Assembly: GCA_023380915.1 (NCBI GenBank)
Contig: JAMCSM010000193.1
Location: 1-6,684 of the forward strand
DNA length: 6,684 nt
Direction of reading: 5' to 3'
Origin: Actinomycetota bacterium
GTDB taxonomy: Bacteria > Actinomycetota > Humimicrobiia > Humimicrobiales > Humimicrobiaceae
Shown here: positions 1 to 5,775 of the stretch, piece after piece
How the letters are laid out: each line of letters begins with the position of its first letter
Position numbering within the stretch: position 1 is the first letter of the stretch
Program-made: the position numbers and the translations under genes
Notes under the pieces: model-generated
What the model saw: only the letters and a program-made list of their open reading frames with translations
Database searches by the model: none
What the model was told of the DNA's origin: nothing

Positions 1-1
1 T

Positions 2-580
2 TTTATTGATTACGTTTTTGGAAGCATTTTTTTCTTATTTTTCATTCCGGTTTATTTGGTCGCAGCAGTGCTGATAAAAATTGATTCAAAAGGTCCCGTT
101 TTTTATAAACAGCTAAGGCTAACAAAAGACGGTAAGCCATTTTATATGTTCAAATTCAGGACAATGTATACAAATGCCGAAGAGAGGTTAAAAGAGCTTC
201 TGCAGTTTAATGAAGCTTCCGGTCCCTTATTTAAGATGAAAAATGATCCCAGAATAACAAAAGTAGGAAGATTGTTAAGAAAATTTTCTATTGATGAGGT
301 TCCACAGATAATAAATGTTTTAAGGGGAGAATTAAGTATTGTAGGTCCAAGACCGCCATTGCCAAAGGAGGTAGAACAATATGAGGAATGGCAGTTAAAA
401 AGGCTGAATGTTAAACAGGGTATTACGGGACTTTGGCAGATCAGCGGCAGAAGCGAGCTGTCTTTTGATGAAATGACAAGGCTTGATTTGTATTACATCC
501 AAAATTGGTCAATAGAAATGGATGTTAAAATTATGTTAAGGACAGTTCCTGCAGTATTGTTTGGCAAAGGCGCCTATTAA
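2..580 (+). CDS. Polyprenyl-phosphate sugar-1-phosphate transferase, C-terminal part (5' end outside window)
   Basis: This is an inner-membrane enzyme of the bacterial sugar transferase family (WbaP/PglC superfamily). It moves a sugar-1-phosphate from a nucleotide sugar to undecaprenyl phosphate, the first step of O-antigen, capsule or exopolysaccharide synthesis. The frame stays open to the window edge, so the TTG at 56 is an internal leucine and not the start; 192 residues are visible. Residues 1-25 are hydrophobic and match the membrane hairpin before the catalytic domain. Next come DSKGPVFYKQ, KFRTM, the catalytic Asp-Glu pair (visible residues 98-99, in IDEVPQ), SIVGPRPPLP and VKQGITGLWQISGRS. 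The protein ends in GKGAY, as in many family members. Whether a WbaP-like N-terminal membrane region precedes it cannot be seen. The sugar substrate cannot be read from the sequence. The permease gene follows after 48 bases. Confidence 0.93.
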   Translation, partial: FIDYVFGSIFFLFFIPVYLVAAVLIKIDSKGPVFYKQLRLTKDGKPFYMFKFRTMYTNAEERLKELLQFNEASGPLFKMKNDPRITKVGRLLRKFSIDEVPQIINVLRGELSIVGPRPPLPKEVEQYEEWQLKRLNVKQGITGLWQISGRSELSFDEMTRLDLYYIQNWSIEMDVKIMLRTVPAVLFGKGAY

Positions 581-628
581 ATAAGATAAATATTAAAAAT
601 AAATAATAAATGTTAATATTGGCGGAAT

Positions 629-1423
629 ATGATCAGCAATTTTAAAAAACTTTTTCATTACAGGGAGCTATTATTCAGCCTGACCAAAAAAGAGCTTAAG
701 GTAAAATACAGGGGTTCGGTGCTGGGATTTTTCTGGTCGCTTCTCAATCCTGTACTGATGATGCTGGTTTATTCATTTGTATTTTCAATAATTATGAGAC
801 AGGGCGTAAAAGATTATGCAATTTTCCTCGTAAGCGCACTTCTTCCATTTAACTTTCTCTCAAATTCCATAAATTATGGCGCCGGAAGCATTATCAATAA
901 TTCAAATCTTGTTAAGAAAATCTATTTTCCCAAGGAAATAATTCCACTGTCAATTGTATTCAGCAATCTCATAAATTTTTTACTTGAACTTGTAGTTTTA
1001 TTTATTATTCTTATAATATTCAGGTACCCGTTTTACAGATTTATTTATTTCCTTCCGCTGATAATTTTTATACAAATTTTTTTGGTTGCAGGTTTTGCCC
1101 TGCTGGTATCATCATTAAATGTTTTTTTCAGGGATTTGCAGCATTTGATAAGCATAATTATGATGGTCTGGTTCTTTGGAACTCCTATTATTTATCAATT
1201 GAGCCTTGTCCCTGAGAGATTCAAATTTATTATGCAGATAAACCCTATGGCTGTTTTTGCTACATTTTACCGGGACATATTTTATTTTGTAAAATATCCT
1301 GAGAACCTTTATATGCCTCCAATTTCCATAATTCTTATATGCCTTGGAGTAACATTTTTTTTCTTTTTCATTGGTTATTTTATTTTCAAAAAGCTTGAGC
1401 CGAGATTTGCAGAAGAGATTTAA
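629..1423 (+). CDS. wzm: ABC-2 type polysaccharide export permease (Wzm/TagG/KpsM family)
   Basis: This is the membrane subunit of an ABC exporter that moves lipid-linked polysaccharide across the inner membrane, working as a dimer with two copies of the ATPase encoded next. The 264-residue length is normal for the family. About six hydrophobic segments can be seen, near residues 35-55, 62-82, 105-131, 139-164, 171-190 and 231-254. The amphipathic N-terminus carries the family motif KVKYRGSVLGFFWSLLNP (24-41). Other family marks are LVKKIYFPKEIIP (94-106), FRDLQHL (167-173), INPM (204-207) and the C-terminal EPRFAEEI. The ATG is preceded by a modest ribosome site (GGCGGA), and it places the N-terminus where the family expects it. 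The symbol is by family and context: it could equally be called tagG or rfbA in other schemes, and the exported polymer is unknown. Confidence 0.92.
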   Translation: MISNFKKLFHYRELLFSLTKKELKVKYRGSVLGFFWSLLNPVLMMLVYSFVFSIIMRQGVKDYAIFLVSALLPFNFLSNSINYGAGSIINNSNLVKKIYFPKEIIPLSIVFSNLINFLLELVVLFIILIIFRYPFYRFIYFLPLIIFIQIFLVAGFALLVSSLNVFFRDLQHLISIIMMVWFFGTPIIYQLSLVPERFKFIMQINPMAVFATFYRDIFYFVKYPENLYMPPISIILICLGVTFFFFFIGYFIFKKLEPRFAEEI

Positions 1424-1471
1424 AATATATTAAATTTAAAAATATAAAAAAAATTTAGTGATAAAAATATT

Positions 1472-2830
1472 ATGGATAACGGAAGCTTAACAGAAATTTC
1501 TGTTTCAAAAAGAAATGTTTTTAATACAGATAATTTTGCAGTTGATGTAAGAAATGTTACAAAACATTATAAAATCAGGCATCAAAAAAATCCGGTTCTG
1601 AAGGATGTCATCCTGCAGAGAAAAGACAGTTACGAAGAATTCTTGGCTTTGGACCACATTTCATTTTCTGTCATGCATGGAGAGACTTTTGGGATAATAG
1701 GGCCGAATGGTTCCGGTAAAAGCACTCTTCTTAAACTGATTGCAAAAGTACTGCAGCCTACCAGTGGTGAGGTAATTGTTAACGGTACAGTATCAGCCTT
1801 GCTGGAGCTTGGAGCAGGTTTTCACCTTGATCTGACCGGCAAGGAAAATGTATATTTAAATGCTGCAATACTGGGAATGAAAAAGAAGGAAATCGATAAA
1901 CGTTTCCATGAAATTGTAGAATTTTCAGAGCTGGAGCGTTTTATTGATATGCCGATAAAAAACTATTCATCAGGCATGTATATGAGGCTTGGTTTTTCGA
2001 TAGCAATAAACGTAAATCCGGATATTTTACTGGTTGATGAAGTTCTGGCTGTAGGAGATCAGTCATTCCAGTCAAAATGTTATAAAGTAATTTACGATTT
2101 TGTCAGAAAGGGAAAAACAATAATAATAGTTTCCCACGATCTCGAAACGATATCGGATTTATGCCAGAAAGTAATTTTCCTGAAAAACGGCAAAATTGAA
2201 GATACGGGAGATTCAATAAAAGTTGTAAGCAAGTACCGTGCTTTTGTAGAAGAACTTGAGAGGCAGAGAATCATAGAGCAGCAGCGAATTGAAAGGAAAA
2301 AGATATTCAAATCCATAATCGATAACAAAAGAAAAGTTGTAGATGGCGATGAAATCGATAAACTTTCAAAACTTGGCGGAAGCGATGATATGGAAAACAG
2401 GTTTGGCTCCGGCGATGCTGAAATAACAAAAATTGAACTATTAAATCCGGAAGGCAAACTGGTTGATTTTTGTAAGTTTGGTGATGATGTTAAAATAACT
2501 TTTCATGTTAAGTTTAACAATGATGTTGATAACCCCATATTCGGGATAAGGATTGCAGATCATAGAAATGTTGTCGTATACGGCACAAATAACAAGCTAA
2601 ACAGGGTAAAATCCGATTATTACAAAAAAGGAGATTTATTAACGGTCAGTTTTCAGCAAAAAATAAATCTGATAGGCGGCGATTATTTTGTTTCACCTTC
2701 TGTTGGAAATAAAGACACAAAAACTTATTGCGATTGGGTAAATAATATGATGACCATTAATGTTATTCATCATAACAGGGCAGAAGGAATAGCTGATTTA
2801 AATTCCCGGGTTTATATTGAAAGAAAGTAG
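1472..2830 (+). CDS. wzt: Polysaccharide ABC exporter ATPase with C-terminal sugar-binding domain (Wzt family)
   Basis: This cytoplasmic ATPase powers the permease encoded just upstream. The nucleotide-binding domain covers about residues 22-255. It has Walker A GPNGSGKST (77-85), the Wzt/TagH-type loop LLELGAGF (110-117), the ABC signature YSSGM (165-169), Walker B ILLVDE (185-190) and the switch histidine in SHD (221-223). A charged, probably helical linker (about 255-310) leads to a beta-rich C-terminal domain (about 310-450) in the position of the Wzt carbohydrate-binding domain. In E. coli O8/O9a that domain recognises the modified end of the O-antigen. The 452 residues compare well with such two-domain Wzt proteins and exceed short TagH/KpsT ATPases. 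The ATG at 1472 is the only good in-frame start before the conserved domain, though its ribosome site is weak. The first 20 residues look non-conserved. The histidine kinase gene begins 5 bases after the stop. Confidence 0.93.
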   Translation: MDNGSLTEISVSKRNVFNTDNFAVDVRNVTKHYKIRHQKNPVLKDVILQRKDSYEEFLALDHISFSVMHGETFGIIGPNGSGKSTLLKLIAKVLQPTSGEVIVNGTVSALLELGAGFHLDLTGKENVYLNAAILGMKKKEIDKRFHEIVEFSELERFIDMPIKNYSSGMYMRLGFSIAINVNPDILLVDEVLAVGDQSFQSKCYKVIYDFVRKGKTIIIVSHDLETISDLCQKVIFLKNGKIEDTGDSIKVVSKYRAFVEELERQRIIEQQRIERKKIFKSIIDNKRKVVDGDEIDKLSKLGGSDDMENRFGSGDAEITKIELLNPEGKLVDFCKFGDDVKITFHVKFNNDVDNPIFGIRIADHRNVVVYGTNNKLNRVKSDYYKKGDLLTVSFQQKINLIGGDYFVSPSVGNKDTKTYCDWVNNMMTINVIHHNRAEGIADLNSRVYIERK

Positions 2831-2835
2831 ATTGA

Positions 2836-4206
2836 ATGGCAAAAAAGCGCTTTTTAATTAAAGGAACTTCAAGAAATAAAACGCAGCAAGAAGCAGAAAA
2901 AGAGAATTTACATAGTGAATCAGAGTTTGCTGCAATTCTGAATAGCTCTCCAATGTTGATGATATTAGTTGATGAAGAGAGGAGAGTAATAAAATCCAAC
3001 AGTGCTGCAGCCAGCTTCTCCGGTAGAACCATTGATGAAATGGCTGCAGGCTTACGTGCCGGTGAAGCACTTCGCTGTCTGAATTCGATGCAGGACCCTC
3101 AGGGCTGCGGTTTTGGTACGGCCTGTAAGGATTGTTTAACCAGAATTACTGTTAATGATACCCTTGAAACCGGTAAAAGTCATTACAGAGTGGAATGTCA
3201 TCTTCCATTCATTAATAATAAGAAGAGGGATGAGCTTGTCTTTCATTTATATACTTCTCTTCTAAACCTGCCTGAAAAACTTGTAATTGTCTGGATACAG
3301 GATATTACGGAACTTAAAAAATCCGAAGGCAAGATTAAGAAACTGAATGAAAATTTGATTAAACGGGCCAGAGATCTTGAAAAAACGAATAAGAAACTTG
3401 AAAATGTACAGCGGGCTATGATAAATATTCTCGACGACTTTAATGTTGAACGCATTAAAACAGAGAATGCAAACCGGGAGCTTGAAACTGCATTGGAAAA
3501 TGTCCAGCAGGCCAAGAATGCTGCAGAGGCTGCAAATAAGGAACTTGAAGCATTTAGCTATTCAGTATCCCATGACTTACGGGCTCCACTTAGAAGTATG
3601 GATGGTTTCAGTCAAATTCTTCTGGAGGATTACGGTAACAAACTGGATGAACAGGCCAGAAAATATCTTCAGAATATTCGGTCATCAAGCCAATTAATGG
3701 CACAATTAATTGATGACATCCTTAAACTCACACGAATAACCCGTGTTGAAATGAAATTGGAAAAAATTAATTTAAGTGAGCTGGCATCAGATGTTGCTCA
3801 TGAACTGAAAAGGATGGAATCCGGGCGTAAAGTAAATTTTGTTATTGCACCTGATTTAGTGGTTATGGGAGATAGGCTTTTATTGAAGTCAGTTTTTGAA
3901 AATCTTTTTGGTAATGCATTTAAATTTACGTCTAAATGTTCTATAGCCAGAATAGAATTTGGCAGTATACGGAAGAATGGTTCTCAGGTTTATTTTGTTT
4001 CGGATAACGGCACTGGTTTTGATATGGCATATGTCAATAAACTTTTCCAACCATTTCAACGTCTTCATTCAGAAAAAGATTATCCTGGTACTGGTATAGG
4101 TTTAGCTTCAGTTCAACGTATTATAAATCGGATGGGCGGGGAAATCTGGGCCGAAGGCATATTAGATAAAGGTGCAACTTTTTATTTTAAGTTGAAACAA
4201 GATTAA
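2836..4206 (+). CDS. Soluble PAS-domain sensor histidine kinase with a cysteine cluster in the PAS domain
   Basis: This is a two-component sensor kinase of 456 residues with no signal peptide or membrane segment, so it should sense a cytoplasmic cue. An N-terminal PAS domain covers about residues 28-158 and ends in the usual WIQDITELK. Inside it are cysteines 81, 91, 97, 100 and 121; the core reads GCGFGTACKDCLTR. A long coiled coil follows (about 158-240). The HisKA dimerisation domain carries the phospho-accepting His246 in SVSHDLRAPLRSMDGF. The ATPase domain has the N box ENLFGNAFKFT (355-365), G1 DNGTGFD (390-396) and G2 GTGIGL (418-423). All catalytic boxes look intact. No receiver domain is attached and no response regulator adjoins it on this strand, so its target is unknown. 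The 5-base gap after wzt suggests co-transcription. The ribosome site (GAAAG, inside the end of wzt) is weak. Confidence 0.93.
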   Translation: MAKKRFLIKGTSRNKTQQEAEKENLHSESEFAAILNSSPMLMILVDEERRVIKSNSAAASFSGRTIDEMAAGLRAGEALRCLNSMQDPQGCGFGTACKDCLTRITVNDTLETGKSHYRVECHLPFINNKKRDELVFHLYTSLLNLPEKLVIVWIQDITELKKSEGKIKKLNENLIKRARDLEKTNKKLENVQRAMINILDDFNVERIKTENANRELETALENVQQAKNAAEAANKELEAFSYSVSHDLRAPLRSMDGFSQILLEDYGNKLDEQARKYLQNIRSSSQLMAQLIDDILKLTRITRVEMKLEKINLSELASDVAHELKRMESGRKVNFVIAPDLVVMGDRLLLKSVFENLFGNAFKFTSKCSIARIEFGSIRKNGSQVYFVSDNGTGFDMAYVNKLFQPFQRLHSEKDYPGTGIGLASVQRIINRMGGEIWAEGILDKGATFYFKLKQD

Positions 4207-4217
4207 GAAAAAAAGTT

Positions 4218-4223
4218 AAAGGA
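4218..4223 (+). promoter_or_regulatory. Ribosome binding site of the PAS/coiled-coil gene
   Basis: AAAGGA lies 6 bases before the ATG at 4230, a good Shine-Dalgarno match and spacing. It supports that start and indicates that this small open frame is translated as its own protein and not merely a fragment of a larger kinase. Confidence 0.7.
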
Positions 4224-4229
4224 TAATTT

Positions 4230-4814
4230 ATGTCCAGGGATAATAAAAAAATAAAGAAATTTGAAAAGTTGACGGAAAATGCTCAATATGCAAGAAGCCT
4301 TATTGAAGCCAGTCTTGACCCGCTGGTAACCATCAACCCTGAAGGAAAAATTACTGATGTAAATGAGGCAACTGTCAGGGTAACAGGTGTTAAGCGTGAG
4401 CAACTTATAGGGACTGATTTCTCGAATTATTTTACTGAACCTCAAAAGGCACGCGAGGGATATCAGCAGGTTTTTGCCAGGGGTCATGTAACGGACTATC
4501 CGCTTACAATACACAATAGAAATGGCAAATTAACAGATGTTCTTTATAACGCAACTGTTTATCGTGATTTAAACGGTAATGTGCTGGGTATTTTTGCTGC
4601 AGCTCGCGATGTTACGGCACAAAAAGAAGCAGAAGTAAAAATTGCACAGCAGAGGGCACTTGAAGAAAAGAGCGCACATGAACTGGAAAGACTTAAAGAA
4701 CTGGAAAGATTCCAGAGGCTTACTGTCGGCCGTGAGCTTAAGATGATTGAATTAAAAAAAGAGATAGAAAAACTTAAAAAAGAAAATAATAAGCTCCAGA
4801 AATTATTAAAGTAA
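4230..4814 (+). CDS. Stand-alone PAS-domain protein with C-terminal coiled coil
   Basis: This is a 194-residue soluble protein holding one PAS domain (about residues 18-128) and nothing enzymatic. The PAS core includes SLIEASLDPLVTINPEGKI, then TDVNEATVRVTGV, IGTDFSNYF and the closing AAARDVTAQKEAE. I recognise this as a PAS type common inside multi-PAS histidine kinases. Residues 130-194 are highly charged and should form a coiled coil. They contain RFQRLTVGRELKMIELK (160-176), a segment I recall from linkers next to the kinase core of other sensor proteins. No HisKA, HATPase, receiver or GGDEF domain follows: the frame stops cleanly at 4814 and the convergent gene starts its tail 19 bases later. 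It could be a sensory or adaptor subunit for the kinase encoded 23 bases upstream, or the remnant of a larger kinase. The ligand is unknown. Confidence 0.85.
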   Translation: MSRDNKKIKKFEKLTENAQYARSLIEASLDPLVTINPEGKITDVNEATVRVTGVKREQLIGTDFSNYFTEPQKAREGYQQVFARGHVTDYPLTIHNRNGKLTDVLYNATVYRDLNGNVLGIFAAARDVTAQKEAEVKIAQQRALEEKSAHELERLKELERFQRLTVGRELKMIELKKEIEKLKKENNKLQKLLK

Positions 4815-4833
4815 AAATAATTTTATTCCAGTT

Positions 4834-5754
4834 TTAAAAATCAAATTCCAGGCGATTTTTACCTTTTTGCTTTGCAATATATAAAAGATCATCAGCTTTT
4901 TTTATAAATTCTAAAACATCTTCATCTTTTCTCTCGCAAACACCTGCACTTAATGTAATTTTAAAATTATTCTTTTCCATTTTTAAGTTTTCCATATTTT
5001 TAATTATTCTTTTTATGCTTTCGATGGCACTCTTTAAATTGCTATGGTTAAAAATAATTAAAAACTCTTCGCCTCCATATCTTCCCGCAAGATCTGTTTT
5101 TCTAATTCCATTTTCTATGTAATTTGAAACCTTAATTAAAACTTCATCTCCAAAATCATGACCAAAGCTGTCGTTTACTTTTTTAAAATTGTCAATATCA
5201 ACCATTGATATTGAAAGTGGTTTTTTGTATCTTTTGTTTTCTTCAATAAGTCTTGACAGGTTATCAATAATATATCTGTGATTATACAGCCCAGTCAAGC
5301 TGTCTGTTATTGCTAATTTTTCTAAAATTCCATTTTTTTCCAGCAGTAAATCCTTGCTTATTTTTAATTCAATATGTGTTCTTACCCTGGCTTTTAACTC
5401 ATAGGAATCGAAAGGTTTTGCGATATAATCAACTGCTCCTATCTTAAAACCATTAATAATATCCTGGGTTTCCGATTTAGCAGTTAAAAAAATTATTGGT
5501 ATATCTTTTGTTTCGGGAATATTTTTCAGTTTATTACATGTCTCAAATCCATCAAGCTCAGGCATCATAACATCTAATAATATTAAATCGGGATGGATCG
5601 CAACGGCAATTGAAATTGCCTGTGTACCATTACTGACTGCTGATATTTTATAATTCTCTTCTTTTAAAATATTGCCAAGAACTTTAATGTTGTCCTGTAC
5701 ATCATCTACAATTAATATTACAGGCTGTCTTCCATATATTTCTCTAAGAGGCAT
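4834..5754 (-). CDS. Receiver-GGDEF response regulator, diguanylate cyclase (PleD-like)
   Basis: This response regulator should make cyclic di-GMP from two GTP when phosphorylated. The receiver domain (about residues 11-127 of 306) has the acidic pair Asp17-Asp18, phospho-acceptor Asp61 in LLDVMMPELDG, Thr91 and Lys113 in the AKPF motif. A short helical linker leads to the GGDEF domain (about 145-304), which opens with ITDSLTGLYNHR. It has the active-site motif GGEEF (227-231), an accepted active variant. The inhibitory-site motif RxxD (Arg218-Asp221) is present at the correct spacing, so product feedback inhibition is expected. It has one receiver, whereas Caulobacter PleD has two. It sits 21 bases downstream of the hybrid kinase gene on the same strand, which makes that kinase its likely phosphate donor. 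The start is supported by a strong ribosome site. Confidence 0.95.
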   Translation of the reverse strand: MPLREIYGRQPVILIVDDVQDNIKVLGNILKEENYKISAVSNGTQAISIAVAIHPDLILLDVMMPELDGFETCNKLKNIPETKDIPIIFLTAKSETQDIINGFKIGAVDYIAKPFDSYELKARVRTHIELKISKDLLLEKNGILEKLAITDSLTGLYNHRYIIDNLSRLIEENKRYKKPLSISMVDIDNFKKVNDSFGHDFGDEVLIKVSNYIENGIRKTDLAGRYGGEEFLIIFNHSNLKSAIESIKRIIKNMENLKMEKNNFKITLSAGVCERKDEDVLEFIKKADDLLYIAKQKGKNRLEFDF

Positions 5755-5760
5755 TTATTC

Positions 5761-5767
5761 TCTCCTT
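5761..5767 (-). promoter_or_regulatory. Ribosome binding site of the diguanylate cyclase gene
   Basis: Read on the minus strand this is AAGGAGA, 6 bases before the ATG at 5754. It is the strongest Shine-Dalgarno site in the window and lies in the 21-base gap after the hybrid kinase stop codon. It fits translation of the second gene from a shared transcript. Confidence 0.8.
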
Positions 5768-5775
5768 TTTTGATT

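Noticed and set aside
56..580. A separate 174-residue protein starting at the TTG at 56
   Set aside because: The same frame is open to position 2 and encodes the hydrophobic segment expected just before DSKGP in sugar transferases, so the TTG is an internal leucine.
589..620. Inverted repeat AATATTAA...TTAATATT between the sugar transferase and permease genes
   Set aside because: The arms are 8 bases of pure A/T in a very AT-rich gap, with a 16-base loop and no T-run after it; chance is a sufficient explanation, and it is not a convincing terminator or operator.
1424..1471. Promoter or regulatory site between wzm and wzt
   Set aside because: The 48 bases are nearly all A/T; any -10-like match is meaningless at this composition and no -35 box or operator stands out.
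2092..2457. Antisense open frame within wzt
   Set aside because: It is serine-rich and low in complexity, lies wholly opposite a well-conserved gene, and has no recognisable domain.
4812..4833. Possible bidirectional terminator between the convergent stop codons
   Set aside because: Only a 5-base-pair A/T stem (TAAAA/TTTTA) can be drawn, with no G+C pairs, so it is too weak to call.
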